Positions 37,225 through 46,690 are shown, numbered from the stretch's first letter. The stretch is 64,000 bases of DNA from Arcticibacter tournemirensis (GCF_006716645.1 NZ_VFPL01000001.1:2914001-2978000); one strand, 5' to 3'. Numbers and translations are program-made. The notes: generated from the sequence alone by a model not told the origin.

Positions 37225-39699
37225 ATGAAATTTAAGAGTCTTGTATTGTTTTGTGTATTACTATTTATCTGTTTCTATTTATCAGCACAGCAAAAGGTAA
37301 GTCCCGATCTGGATGCTAAAGTCGAAGAGCTTCTCAGTCAGATGACGCAGGAAGAAAAGCTCGCGTATATTGGCGGTGCCGATTGGATGTATACCAAAAA
37401 TATCGCCCGTTTAGGAATTCATCGGATGAAGATGACGGATGGCCCCCAGGGATTAGGTACGCATGGTAAATCTACAGCGTACCCTGCAACAGTGATGCTT
37501 GCTGCTACATGGAATGAGGATTTAGCCTATCAATATGGCAAAGCGTTGGGTCGTGATTGCAAAGCGCGGGGTATAAACATCCTGCTGGGGCCCGCTGTGA
37601 ATATTTACAGAGCCGCAATGTGCGGGAGAAATTTCGAATATATGGGAGAAGACCCGTATTTAACCTCACACGTTGCCGTTGGCTATATCAAAGGAGTACA
37701 GGATCAGGGCGTAATGGCTACTGTAAAGCACTTTGCAGCTAACAATTCTGAGTACGACCGGAATAACATCAGCAATGATATTGACGAGCGGACGCTCCAT
37801 GAAATTTATTTTCCTGCTTTTAAAGCGGCCGTGCAGGAAGCAAAGGTTGGTGCGGTAATGACCAGCTATAATTTGATGAACGGTATTTATACCACAGAAA
37901 ACCCGTGGTTATTAAAAGATGTATTAAGAAATCAGTGGGGCTTTAAAGGAATGGTAATGTCCGACTGGGGTTCTACTCATTATGCTATTCCGGCCGCCAG
38001 CAGTGGGTTAGATCTCGAAATGGCAGGCGGAGAAAAAATGAATCCCAAAGACATGGCATATTATCTCAAGACCGGGCATGTTACCATGGCTATGATCGAT
38101 GAGAAAGTCCGCCATATACTTCGCGTTCTTATCGCTTTTGGTTTCAAAGATGGTATGGAAGCCGACAAGAACATTCCGCTCGACGATCCTGCATCTATAG
38201 AAACAGCCTTAAATGTAGCCAGGGAAGGCATTGTGTTATTAAAGAATAAGGATAATAATCTTCCTGTTAATCCAAAAAAGGTCAGGAACATTATTGTTAC
38301 TGGTAAAAACGCAAGCAGGAACGTACATGGCGGGGGTAGTGGCGCCGTTGTTCCATTTCATTTTGTGACAATGTTTGATGGTATCCGGAAAGAGGCATCA
38401 TTAAATAACATACAGGCAGAATATGTAGATGAACTCGATTTTCTGCCTAAAATCATGTTTACCGACGAAAAGCTAACTGAGCAGGGATTTCAGGCTGAAT
38501 ATTTTAACAACGCTAAACTGGAAGGGAAGCCCGTATTCAGGCAAGCAGAAAAGAAAATAAACTACTCCTGGACTGGTGGTACAGGCATAAAAGAAGTGTC
38601 TAAAGATGTTTTCTCGGTTAGATGGAGCGGAATCCTGCGTTCAGACGAAACTTCTGACTACGATTTCACCCTGGGAGGCGACGATGGTTATAGATTATAT
38701 ATAAACGACGAGCTGGTAATTAATGACTGGGCTCCAGGCGGATACAGAAGTACAAATTATACTAAATCCCTGCAGAAAGCTACCAGTTATCGTATACGTA
38801 TTGAATATTACCAGCAAGGAGGCGGCGCAGCAGTGAATTTCTCATGGAAGAAGAAAGGCGATGCCAAAGACTATTATGCCGAGTATCTGAATAAGGCTGA
38901 TTTGGTGATAGCTTGCTTCGGGCACAACTCCGATACCGAAGGCGAAGGATCCGACAGATCATTTGGCTTGCCGGAATCCGACAAAAGGATGTTATCCAGC
39001 GTAATGAAAGCGAAAAAGCCTGTAATAGGAGTGGTGAGTGCGGGGGGGAACATAGAAATGCAGGAATGGGAACCGAAGCTTAGCGGACTGCTATGGACCT
39101 GGTATGCCGGCCAGGAAGGAGGAACGGCAATAGCCGAGGTTCTCTTCGGGAAGGTAAACCCTTCAGGAAAACTGCCAATGACGTTTGAGAAGAAATGGGA
39201 AGATAATCCCGCGTACAATAATTATTACGATCCAGATGGTGATAAGCATGTACAATACAAAGAAGGTATTTTTATTGGATACCGAGGGTATGATAAATTG
39301 AAGCGTGAGGTGCAATATCCGTTCGGTGCCGGCTTGTCGTACACCAGCTTTAAAGCTTCCGATCTTTCCGTTTCGGCGCCTGATGCCAAAGGCGAAGTGA
39401 CGATTACCTGCCGTTTATCCAATACAGGAAAAAGAGAAGGCGCCCAGGTTTTACAAGTATATGTAGGGAAAGCCGAAAAGGCTGTCGTGGAGCGCCCTGA
39501 AAAAGAATTAAAGCGCTTCATGAAGGTATCCTTAGAACCAGGGGAGGCCCGTTTTGTAGAGATAAAATTGCCAAAAGATGCATTCTCGTTTTACGACGTG
39601 AGTGCAAAAGACTTTGTCAAAGATCCTGGCCGTTATAATATCATGCTCGGATTCTCTTCCCGGGAAATTAAACTGCAGAAGAGCGTAGCCATTTACTAG
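37225..39699 (+). CDS. Glycoside hydrolase family 3 (beta-glucosidase-like) with PA14 insert
   Basis: An 824-residue secreted enzyme (signal ends LSAQQ). The GH3 N-terminal TIM barrel contains RLGIHRMKMTDGPQGLG and the nucleophile region GMVMSDWGSTH (Asp247). The C-terminal alpha/beta domain (from about 325) is interrupted by a PA14 domain (about 415-555, with GGDDGYRLYINDELVINDW), a carbohydrate-binding insert known from beta-glucosidases. A fibronectin-III-like domain closes the protein (VLQVYVGKAEKAVVERPEKE). It would release terminal beta-linked sugars in the periplasm or outside. It is monocistronic, with no SusCD next to it. Confidence 0.93.
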   Translation: MKFKSLVLFCVLLFICFYLSAQQKVSPDLDAKVEELLSQMTQEEKLAYIGGADWMYTKNIARLGIHRMKMTDGPQGLGTHGKSTAYPATVMLAATWNEDLAYQYGKALGRDCKARGINILLGPAVNIYRAAMCGRNFEYMGEDPYLTSHVAVGYIKGVQDQGVMATVKHFAANNSEYDRNNISNDIDERTLHEIYFPAFKAAVQEAKVGAVMTSYNLMNGIYTTENPWLLKDVLRNQWGFKGMVMSDWGSTHYAIPAASSGLDLEMAGGEKMNPKDMAYYLKTGHVTMAMIDEKVRHILRVLIAFGFKDGMEADKNIPLDDPASIETALNVAREGIVLLKNKDNNLPVNPKKVRNIIVTGKNASRNVHGGGSGAVVPFHFVTMFDGIRKEASLNNIQAEYVDELDFLPKIMFTDEKLTEQGFQAEYFNNAKLEGKPVFRQAEKKINYSWTGGTGIKEVSKDVFSVRWSGILRSDETSDYDFTLGGDDGYRLYINDELVINDWAPGGYRSTNYTKSLQKATSYRIRIEYYQQGGGAAVNFSWKKKGDAKDYYAEYLNKADLVIACFGHNSDTEGEGSDRSFGLPESDKRMLSSVMKAKKPVIGVVSAGGNIEMQEWEPKLSGLLWTWYAGQEGGTAIAEVLFGKVNPSGKLPMTFEKKWEDNPAYNNYYDPDGDKHVQYKEGIFIGYRGYDKLKREVQYPFGAGLSYTSFKASDLSVSAPDAKGEVTITCRLSNTGKREGAQVLQVYVGKAEKAVVERPEKELKRFMKVSLEPGEARFVEIKLPKDAFSFYDVSAKDFVKDPGRYNIMLGFSSREIKLQKSVAIY

Positions 39700-39791
39700 C
39701 GGAAAGAGTTTGAGAAAAAACATCTAAGAATTGATACATAATTGCCAGCGATTCCTGCCGCTTTATTTCATCTTTGACCTTATAAACGTAA

Positions 39792-40889
39792 ATGGTGAAA
39801 CAAAGTGAAGATTTTGGGGCCACCAGGCCCCATTTTAAAATATTAGATGGTCTTAGGGGTGTCGCAGCGCTGACAGTAGTTATTTTCCATTTTATGGAAA
39901 TATCTGTTCCTGATTACAATGACAGTTTTATAGCGCACGCCTATCTTGCAGTTGATTTCTTTTTTTGTCTTTCAGGGTTTGTGATAGCTTATGCGTATGA
40001 TCATAAGTTTTTGAAAATGGGTTCCTGGGCCTTTCTGAAGGCGAGGCTTATCAGGCTGCATCCGCTAGTTATTATCGGATCAGTTATTGGCCTGCTGGTT
40101 TTTGTTTTTGATCCCTTCAGTAACCTTTACCTAAAGTATTCAGACGACTTACTGGTAATGTTCCTGTCGTCATGCTTAATGATTCCTTATCCTCTTGTGC
40201 ATGAAAGGTATTTTAATCTGTTTCACCTGAACCCGCCAACCTGGTCGTTATTCTGGGAATACGTTGCTAATATAGGCTACGCATTATTTCTGGTCAAAGT
40301 CAAAAACAAAACCCTGTGGATGCTCACTGTTCTGGCCGCATTTTTACTGGTTTACGAAGCGCATAGGTCTGGTTACCTGGGAGTGGGCTGGGGGGGCGAC
40401 AATATTATCGGGGGCGGTATCCGGGTTTTTTATTCCTTTCTGGCTGGTATATTGGTATATCGTTCGAAATGGATTATTCACTCACGGATGAATTTTATTA
40501 CAGTAAGCCTTTTGTTGCTCGCCGTCTTTCTTCATCCATTTATGAAGGATTTAAACTGGATAGTCGAGCCGCTGATTGTCATTTTTGGTTTTCCATTCCT
40601 GGTTGCACTTGGGGCTGGTGCGCAGCTACCTGCTTCTTTAGCTAGCTTATGTAAATGGTCGGGTGATATCTCTTACCCGCTTTACATGGTACATTACCCA
40701 TTTGTATGGTTATTCATGAGCTACGTAGAAAAAAATAAGCCAGGCATGAATGAGATGACGATAATTACGATATTTGGTGTAATAGGCCTGGTGGTTTTCG
40801 CATACCTGATTATGGTTCTGATGGACATTCCGCTGCGCAGGTGGCTTAAGGGTTTGAGGGTCATTTCTTATGAAAAATATCATTATTGA
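39792..40889 (+). CDS. Acyltransferase family 3 membrane protein
   Basis: A 365-residue polytopic membrane protein of the Acyl_transf_3/OafA family. It opens with ILDGLRGVAALTVVIFHF, containing the conserved Arg and the His of the catalytic region, then about ten hydrophobic segments; FFCLSGFVIAYAY and SYPLYMVHYPFVW are typical. Such enzymes O-acetylate surface polysaccharides or glycolipids. The downstream GNAT gene overlaps its 3' end by 20 bases, so the two are probably cotranscribed. Confidence 0.92.
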   Translation: MVKQSEDFGATRPHFKILDGLRGVAALTVVIFHFMEISVPDYNDSFIAHAYLAVDFFFCLSGFVIAYAYDHKFLKMGSWAFLKARLIRLHPLVIIGSVIGLLVFVFDPFSNLYLKYSDDLLVMFLSSCLMIPYPLVHERYFNLFHLNPPTWSLFWEYVANIGYALFLVKVKNKTLWMLTVLAAFLLVYEAHRSGYLGVGWGGDNIIGGGIRVFYSFLAGILVYRSKWIIHSRMNFITVSLLLLAVFLHPFMKDLNWIVEPLIVIFGFPFLVALGAGAQLPASLASLCKWSGDISYPLYMVHYPFVWLFMSYVEKNKPGMNEMTIITIFGVIGLVVFAYLIMVLMDIPLRRWLKGLRVISYEKYHY

Positions 40890-41418
40890 AAACATAACAT
40901 TAGAACAAAGCCATAAATCACAGGCATCGCAGTTATTTGCGGCGATTGATAAAAACAGGGAGCACCTTTCAGCGTTTTTGCCCTGGGTAGAAAAAATGCA
41001 GCATGTTTCAGATATGGAGGAGTATCTGAGAAATGCTGAAGCGCTGTGCGAGGATTTAAAAGAATCCAGTTTTGCGCTGATCATCAATAATACTGCTGTA
41101 GGACGCATTGGACTGCATCACCTAAATATGCAAAACAAAAGTGGGGCGATTGGCTATTGGTTAAGCAAGGAAGCAGAGGGGAAAGGTATAATTCAAAGAT
41201 CATGCAAAGCCCTTATTCGGCATGGATTTGAGGATTTAGGGCTGCAGCGAATTGAAATCAAAGCTGCTGTTGCTAATTTAAAAAGCAGGGCAGTGGCAGA
41301 ACGATTGAACTTCGTAATGGAGGGAACATTGCGGCAAGCTGAATTTGTTAATGGACAGTTTCTTGATTTGGTTTTGTATTCGCTGACAAAAGACGAATGG
41401 CTGGCTATGAACAGTTAG
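40870..41418 (+). CDS. GNAT-family N-acetyltransferase (RimJ/RimL-like)
   Basis: A 182-residue cytosolic acetyltransferase. It shows the GNAT order: N-terminal helices, the strand IGLHHLNMQNKSGAIGYWL, the CoA-binding segment EAEGKGIIQRSCKALIRHGF and LQRIEIKAAVANLKSRAVAE with RLNFVMEG, characteristic of the RimJ/RimL-SpeG branch that acetylates ribosomal-protein N-termini or small amines. Substrate unknown. It overlaps the acyltransferase gene by 20 bases. Confidence 0.92.
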   Translation: MKNIIIENITLEQSHKSQASQLFAAIDKNREHLSAFLPWVEKMQHVSDMEEYLRNAEALCEDLKESSFALIINNTAVGRIGLHHLNMQNKSGAIGYWLSKEAEGKGIIQRSCKALIRHGFEDLGLQRIEIKAAVANLKSRAVAERLNFVMEGTLRQAEFVNGQFLDLVLYSLTKDEWLAMNS

Positions 41419-41552
41419 GCGATCTCAATAAAACCCATTAGCGAACACTAATTGTGCGGTATTGAACACCGTTATACGCTGAAAGGCGCTTTTTACCTTA
41501 CTTGAGGTGATGGCATACATTTAGTATCATATCAGATACTTAATCATAAAGA

Positions 41553-43964
41553 ATGATCCGTCACTTTTTCCAGATCGCCTGGCGCAACCTCTTGAAACGA
41601 AAATTTTATAGTTTTATTAATATAACGGGGCTAGCCATAGGGATGACATGCTGCGTGCTGATCTCCCTTTATATCAGAAACGAGTTGTCGTACGATCAGT
41701 ATCACGTTAAAAAAGACAGGATATACCGGGTCCTGCAAACTTTTCGCAGCGTTCAGGATGGCGAGACCCTTTCATCTGCAACCCCCGGGGATTACCAGGT
41801 TTGGGGTTGCGCTCCCGTAGGACCTGCCCTTCAGGCAGATTTTCCCGAGGTTGAAAAAGTAGTGCAGTTTATGAGCCCGGTCAGCCTGTTGCTGGAGAAA
41901 GGTGAAAAACGCTTTCAACAGGATAACCTGCTCTGTATGGATTCTACAGCATTTGATGTCTTTAGCTGGAAAATGCTGTATGGAGATCCGCGTACAGCAC
42001 TGACCGCCCCCAACAGCATAGTGCTCACTCATACAGTTGCTCAAAAGTTTTTTGGCAATGAGAACCCCGTGGGACAGATGCTGCGGGTTGATAGTCAGTA
42101 TAGTTATATGATTACCGGTGTGATGGAAGATGTACCGCCAAACTCTCAGTTTACCTTCAACGGCCTTATCTCCATGTCGACGGTGAGAAAGTACAGGGCG
42201 GAGATGTTTGACTGGTGGGGGTACGTTGATTTTTATACGTATGTGCTGCTTAAAAAGAACACCAGCATCAGTTCGCTGGACAAACAAAGTTCTTCGTTCG
42301 TTAAGCGGCGAAACAGCGGCGATAAGGGATATGCTATCTCATTTGAAAAAATGACAGACGCTTATCTGCATTCTGCGGCGAAAAGGCAGCCGGGACCTAC
42401 CGGAAGTTTGCTGAATGTGTATTTATTTTCCTGCATTGCTGTTTTCATAATGCTTATAGCGTGTATCAATTTCATGAACCTGTCTACAGCGCGTTCGCTC
42501 GAAAGAGCAAAAGAAATAGGTGTGAGAAAAGTGCTGGGAGTGAGGCCCTCCAGTCTGATGATCCAGTTTCTTTCCGAATCTATCCTGTTGTCGCTTTCAG
42601 CGGCTGTCATTGCATTGGTACTGGCCCAGGCAAGTATCCCAATGATCGGAAAGCTATCAGGCAAAGATCTTTCCTATACCAATTTCCTTACACCGCTGTT
42701 ACCCTTTTATATGACTGCTTTTGCTGTCGTTGTAGGTTTATTGGCGGGTATTTATCCTGCATGGTTTTTATCAGGCTTCAGGGCTATCTCCGTGTTGAAG
42801 GGGAAATTCAAGCCCCCGGTTGAAGGTGTGTCATTCAGGAAAGTGCTGGTAGTATTTCAGTTTACGTTATCGGTGGCACTTATTGCAGCGACAGCTATTG
42901 TATACAGTCAATTGAAGTACGTAAACAGGCATGACCTTGGCTTTCAGAAAGATCAAATGCTGGTTCTCAATTTTGAGGGTGATGAAAAGGTGCAGCAAAA
43001 TATAGAGATAATTAAAAAGGCCATAGCTGATCAGCCAGGAGTGGTTTCGGTTGCTGCTTCCCGCGCAGTGCCCGGAGAGTTCCTTCCAAATGCAGGCACC
43101 CAGATACAAACGCCGCAAGGACAAATGGCTGAGCAGGCCCCTTTTATCTATGAGATAGACTTCGATTTCATTCCGACCTACCATATTCCGGTTATAGCAG
43201 GCAGGCCATATTCCCGATCATATACAACAGATAGTGCACAGGCCATGGTTATTAACGAGGCAGCGGCAAGATTGTATGGATACACACGCCCGGCTGATGC
43301 TGTAGGTAAAAAGTTCGATCAGTGGGGAAGATCGGGGACGATTATAGGCGTAGTAAAAGATTTTAATTTCCGGTCACTTCACCAGGCCGTGGAGCCGCTG
43401 ACATTAAGATATGGCTATTCATACAGCCTCAACCGCATTTCGGTCGCTATCAAAGGAGATAACGTACCTGAGACTCTTGCGGGCCTGAGAAAAACCTGGA
43501 GCCAAATAGTTCCGCATCGTCCTTTCCTGTATCAGTTTCTCGACGAGTCGTTCAGTGCACAATATGAGGCCGACCAGCATTTCGGACAACTGTTTACATT
43601 CTTTTCGTGCCTCGCTATTTTCATAGCATGCCTGGGCTTGTTTGGACTGTCGACTTTTATGGCCCAGCAACGGGTAAAGGAAATTGGTATCCGGAAAGTG
43701 CTTGGCTCCTCGGTGAGCGGCATCGTAATCCTCTTGTCGAAGGACTTTATCAAGCTCATATTGATTGGTATCATCATCGCCGTTCCACTTTGTTGGTGGG
43801 CGATGGACAAATGGCTGCAGGGCTTTGCTTACAGGATCAATGTCGGGCCGCTGGTATTCATTGAAGCTGGGTTGATTGCCATGTCTGTTGCCCTGATCAC
43901 CATTGCCTGGCAATCGGTTAAAGCCGCGATGGGTAATCCGGTACAATCGCTTAGGAATGAATAA
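41553..43964 (+). CDS. ABC transporter permease, MacB/FtsX type
   Basis: An 803-residue inner-membrane protein with two copies of the MacB_PCD + FtsX unit. The N-terminus (IAWRNLLKRKFYSFINITGL and AIGMTCCVLISLYI) precedes a periplasmic domain and helices containing ERAKEIGVRKVLGVRPSSLM; a second periplasmic domain and helices with QRVKEIGIRKVLGSSVSGIV follow. This is the usual Bacteroidota eight-helix, fused permease, which transports or mechanically signals rather than importing nutrients. No ATPase gene is adjacent. Confidence 0.93.
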   Translation: MIRHFFQIAWRNLLKRKFYSFINITGLAIGMTCCVLISLYIRNELSYDQYHVKKDRIYRVLQTFRSVQDGETLSSATPGDYQVWGCAPVGPALQADFPEVEKVVQFMSPVSLLLEKGEKRFQQDNLLCMDSTAFDVFSWKMLYGDPRTALTAPNSIVLTHTVAQKFFGNENPVGQMLRVDSQYSYMITGVMEDVPPNSQFTFNGLISMSTVRKYRAEMFDWWGYVDFYTYVLLKKNTSISSLDKQSSSFVKRRNSGDKGYAISFEKMTDAYLHSAAKRQPGPTGSLLNVYLFSCIAVFIMLIACINFMNLSTARSLERAKEIGVRKVLGVRPSSLMIQFLSESILLSLSAAVIALVLAQASIPMIGKLSGKDLSYTNFLTPLLPFYMTAFAVVVGLLAGIYPAWFLSGFRAISVLKGKFKPPVEGVSFRKVLVVFQFTLSVALIAATAIVYSQLKYVNRHDLGFQKDQMLVLNFEGDEKVQQNIEIIKKAIADQPGVVSVAASRAVPGEFLPNAGTQIQTPQGQMAEQAPFIYEIDFDFIPTYHIPVIAGRPYSRSYTTDSAQAMVINEAAARLYGYTRPADAVGKKFDQWGRSGTIIGVVKDFNFRSLHQAVEPLTLRYGYSYSLNRISVAIKGDNVPETLAGLRKTWSQIVPHRPFLYQFLDESFSAQYEADQHFGQLFTFFSCLAIFIACLGLFGLSTFMAQQRVKEIGIRKVLGSSVSGIVILLSKDFIKLILIGIIIAVPLCWWAMDKWLQGFAYRINVGPLVFIEAGLIAMSVALITIAWQSVKAAMGNPVQSLRNE

Positions 43965-44000
43965 TTGAATGCGTTTTTGTAGTGAAGACTATCACTTTAT

Positions 44001-44132
44001 TTAAAACGATTTTAGCATATCCGAGCGGTAGCGCGGAGAAACGCGGAGATAATCCGACAATTCCTGAACTGTTGGTATGCCGCTGCGATTGGCGGTATCG
44101 TTATCAAATCGTTCAGCTAGGTAATCATCCAT
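44001..44132 (-). pseudogene. Remnant of an AraC-family regulator
   Basis: On the minus strand a short open frame (ATG at 44132, TAA at 44001-44003) reads MDDYLAERF, GIPTVQELSDYL and VSPRYRSDMLKSF. This is the linker and first helix-turn-helix of Bacteroidota AraC regulators (GIPTVQELSDxLxVSPRYLSDMLK), cut off before the second helix-turn-helix. The frame stays open upstream to about 44176. Both the sensor domain and the C-terminus are missing, so it is a gene scrap. Confidence 0.7.
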
Positions 44133-44243
44133 TTTTGAGATGAGATCAATCACGGAATTAAGCCGATTTTGTTATCTTTATTCAGTTAGAGCCTTTAGCC
44201 TGGCAAGGTTACCGGCAACAACAATAGAATTAGAAATGACAAT

Positions 44244-44876
44244 ATGAACGTTAAAGAAGCCTATAATATTTGGGCCAGCCAGTACGATACAAATAAAAAC
44301 AAAACCAGAGATCTGGAAGCTATTTCATTAAGATCGACATTGAGAGATCTTACCTTTCATAACTGTCTGGAAATTGGCTGCGGTACAGGCAAGAACACGC
44401 AATGGCTTATAACAAGGGCAAAACAGGTTACTGCTGTCGACCTCTCGGAAGAAATGCTTGCAAATGCAAAAAGTAAAGTTGCTTCGGAGGATGTGAAATT
44501 TGTTCAGGCTGATATTACGAAAGACTGGGTATTTGCATGTACTAAATATGACCTGGTAACATTCAGTCTTATCCTCGAGCATATCGAAAATCTCAACGAT
44601 GTTTTCAGGAAGCTAGCGGATGTAGTTCAACAAGAGGGTTATGTGTACATTGGCGAGCTGCATCCCTTTAAACAATACAGCGGAACCAAAGCAAGATTTG
44701 AAACGGAAGACGGATTAAACATTGTGACCTGCTTCAATCACAATATTTCCGACTTTACCACTGCTGCAAGAAACAACGGTTTTCGGATATTGGATATCAT
44801 TGAATATTTCGACGATGACGATCGGACTACGATTCCGAGGATTTTGACAATATTGTTAAAGAAGCAAGAAGGATAG
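44244..44876 (+). CDS. Class I SAM-dependent methyltransferase
   Basis: A 210-residue soluble methyltransferase. Motif I LEIGCGTGKNTQWL is followed by VTAVDLSEEMLANAK (acidic Asp for SAM ribose), VKFVQADITKDW and YDLVTFSLILEHI (post-motif catalytic strand), a typical Methyltransf_11/25 layout. The substrate is unknown. It is the last gene before the IS element. Confidence 0.9.
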   Translation: MNVKEAYNIWASQYDTNKNKTRDLEAISLRSTLRDLTFHNCLEIGCGTGKNTQWLITRAKQVTAVDLSEEMLANAKSKVASEDVKFVQADITKDWVFACTKYDLVTFSLILEHIENLNDVFRKLADVVQQEGYVYIGELHPFKQYSGTKARFETEDGLNIVTCFNHNISDFTTAARNNGFRILDIIEYFDDDDRTTIPRILTILLKKQEG

Positions 44877-45134
44877 GGCAGAAATGATGCAGATAGAATT
44901 TGCCAGGAATGCCAGCCGAGTTAGAGACGAAATAGAAACCGGAGCTAAACTATACTAATAATTAAAAGACATCTTTTCCTGACCACGTTCGGGCTGGCTG
45001 CTTCTTAGGTTCTGGCTGGCTATGACTTGGCTTCGGTCTGGGTATTGGATTTTTTAGAAGAACTGTAGAAGAAATCCCATACCCGTGCTGAACCCAGCCG
45101 GGAGAGAGTATGATGAGTGTTATAAAAATGTCTT
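44877..45134. other. Gene-poor stretch with possible coding remnant
   Basis: No intact gene seen. On the minus strand between about 45120 and 45000 a frame gives SRLGSARVWDFFYSSSKKS then NTQTEAKS before a stop, and the next frame is also open and Pro/Gln-rich. It could be the residue of a lost gene or a repeated intergenic element; I do not recognise it. Confidence 0.35.
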
Positions 45135-45262
45135 ATCCTGGAATAGCTATACAGGTTAATGAATAAATCCTGAATTAATTATACACTATGGTTTGTTATT
45201 CCTGATTGGATTATACACTGCAATTTGGTAATCCTGATTGAACTATACAAGGGCAAGTTCCT
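45135..45262 (+). repeat. Four 32-bp-spaced direct repeats at the IS left end
   Basis: A bipartite motif, (A/T)TCCTG, about seven bases, TATACA, occurs at 45135, 45167, 45199 and 45231, each exactly 32 bases apart. The last copy overlaps the stop codon of the transposase OrfB gene. Copies two and three match at 23 of 32 positions. Confidence 0.75.
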
Positions 45263-46142
45263 CCTTTTTTGATTTTTTATTCTTCCAGCGTTTCATCAAG
45301 ACTCCTGCCCGCAAATGAGCCTGATCTGGAGTGAGGTAATCACAACTGGCATGAGGTCTTAACTCATTATATGCCCGGATGCTTTCGGCGATCTTTCTTT
45401 TAGTGTCATCAAAGCCCAGTCCTGAGTGGTGCAGGTTGAATTCTTCTTTGAGGATCCCGTTCACCCGCTCGGCCAACGCATTCTCATAAGGATCGCCATT
45501 TTCAGTCATACTGATGGCAATCCTGCTGCCCAGTAATACAGATACATACTCTTTGCTGCAATACTGCGATCCCCGGTCGGAATGATGGATCAGTTCATCC
45601 TGATAGATCCGATTGTCCAGGGCCATTCTCAGAGCCTGTGCACATCCCTGAGCAGCCAGATCTTTATGAAAGCAGTACCCCATGATCTTCCTGGAATAAG
45701 CATCCGTCACCAGGCTGAGATATCCCCATCCGCTGTTCATGCGGATATAGGTAATGTCACTCACCCATACCTGCTCGGGACGGTTAATCCTCAATTCTTT
45801 CACCAAATTGGCATATTTATGCATCCAGTGCCGCGAATCGGTCGTCACTACCCGCCGCTTTCTGCGCCGGATATCCAGTCCGTGCTCCCGCATCAGATCA
45901 AATAAATAGTCCCGCCCTATTCGGATGTCATGCTCAGCCAGCATGGGAGTGAGCATGTAATGTAATTTAAGGGTGCCTGTCCGCGGCAGGGACTCACGGA
46001 CCTGATGGACATGCTGCAGGATGATCTCCTCTTTTAATCCAATATCCTGATAGCGCCACTGGTGGTCATACCAGGCATGGCGGCTCTTGCCAAACAGTCT
46101 GCACAGTTTCTTTATTCCCATTGCGGGTTCCTGCTGTTTCAT
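45243..46142 (-). CDS. IS3-family transposase OrfB (DDE integrase-type)
   Basis: A 299-residue protein: an HTH_21-like N-terminus (MGIKKLCRLFGKSRHAWYDH), then the rve catalytic core with the first Asp in WVSDITYIR, the second in HHSDRGSQY and Glu in ENALAERVNGILKEEF, completing the DDE triad spaced as in IS3 elements. It catalyses cutting and joining of the element. Its ATG overlaps the orfA stop (ATGA), but an upstream A6G slippery site allows the fused OrfAB product that is normally the active transposase. Confidence 0.93.
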   Translation of the reverse strand: MKQQEPAMGIKKLCRLFGKSRHAWYDHQWRYQDIGLKEEIILQHVHQVRESLPRTGTLKLHYMLTPMLAEHDIRIGRDYLFDLMREHGLDIRRRKRRVVTTDSRHWMHKYANLVKELRINRPEQVWVSDITYIRMNSGWGYLSLVTDAYSRKIMGYCFHKDLAAQGCAQALRMALDNRIYQDELIHHSDRGSQYCSKEYVSVLLGSRIAISMTENGDPYENALAERVNGILKEEFNLHHSGLGFDDTKRKIAESIRAYNELRPHASCDYLTPDQAHLRAGVLMKRWKNKKSKKEELALV

Positions 46143-46690
46143 TTTGGTGACTGTTTGGCTCCAGACTTTTTTCGGATATCGATTTTGAGCTGTTCTTCGG
46201 CAATATCGATCATCGTCTCCAACGCCCGGATCTTTAACTGGGCCTCTGCCAATTGTTCCTTCAGCGATTTGGTTTCGCCCGCGGAAACTTCTTTTTGTTG
46301 TTTCTTTTTTGATTTCACTGGTGGTATTTGACGGCTAAGTTCGGCATTTTCTGCTTTCTGTTGCTTCACCCAACGGTCTACTACTGTCCTGCTTTTGATG
46401 CCAAAAGCCACACATGCTTCCCGTACAGACATTCCTGACTCTACTGCCCGCAGCACCGATCGCTTCTCTGAGGGGCTATACCGCCGGCTGCGTTCTGCAT
46501 AATAGTCCTTCGATCCATAACGGGTCATCCAATTGGTCAAGGTCGATTCATGCATCCCGTACTCACTCAGTATCTCCCGACGGGGAATTCCTGATTCGAT
46601 CTGTTCTACTATTTCCTTGATTTTACGCTTGTCAAAGGGTACGTTCTTTTCCGCTCTCTTTGATTTAAATTTCACTCTTCTGGTTTCCAT
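46139..46690 (-). CDS. IS3-family transposase OrfA
   Basis: A 183-residue DNA-binding protein with two helix-turn-helix units (IPRREILSEYGMHESTLTNW and MSVREACVAFGIKSRTVVDR) and a C-terminal leucine-zipper-like coiled coil (LKEQLAEAQLKIRALETMID) used for dimerisation. It is longer than the about 100-residue OrfA of classical IS3 because of the duplicated HTH. It recognises the element's ends and is the N-terminal half of OrfAB. Confidence 0.9.
   Translation of the reverse strand: METRRVKFKSKRAEKNVPFDKRKIKEIVEQIESGIPRREILSEYGMHESTLTNWMTRYGSKDYYAERSRRYSPSEKRSVLRAVESGMSVREACVAFGIKSRTVVDRWVKQQKAENAELSRQIPPVKSKKKQQKEVSAGETKSLKEQLAEAQLKIRALETMIDIAEEQLKIDIRKKSGAKQSPK
46166..46172 (-). promoter_or_regulatory. 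Programmed -1 frameshift site (A AAA AAG)
   Basis: In orfA the codons CGA AAA AAG TCT contain the heptamer AAAAAAG. A -1 slip continues in the orfB frame (KVWSQTVTKMKQQ...) through the orfB ATG without a stop, giving a fused OrfAB of about 480 residues. Confidence 0.8.

Noticed and set aside
41553-43964. Macrolide exporter MacB
   Set aside because: The ATPase domain is absent and the permease is a duplicated FtsX type common in Bacteroidota, so a macrolide role is unsupported.
45135-45262. CRISPR-like direct repeats
   Set aside because: The 32-base period includes only about 12 bases of spacer-like variation and repeat copies are degenerate; no cas genes lie nearby. An IS-end or regulatory repeat fits better.
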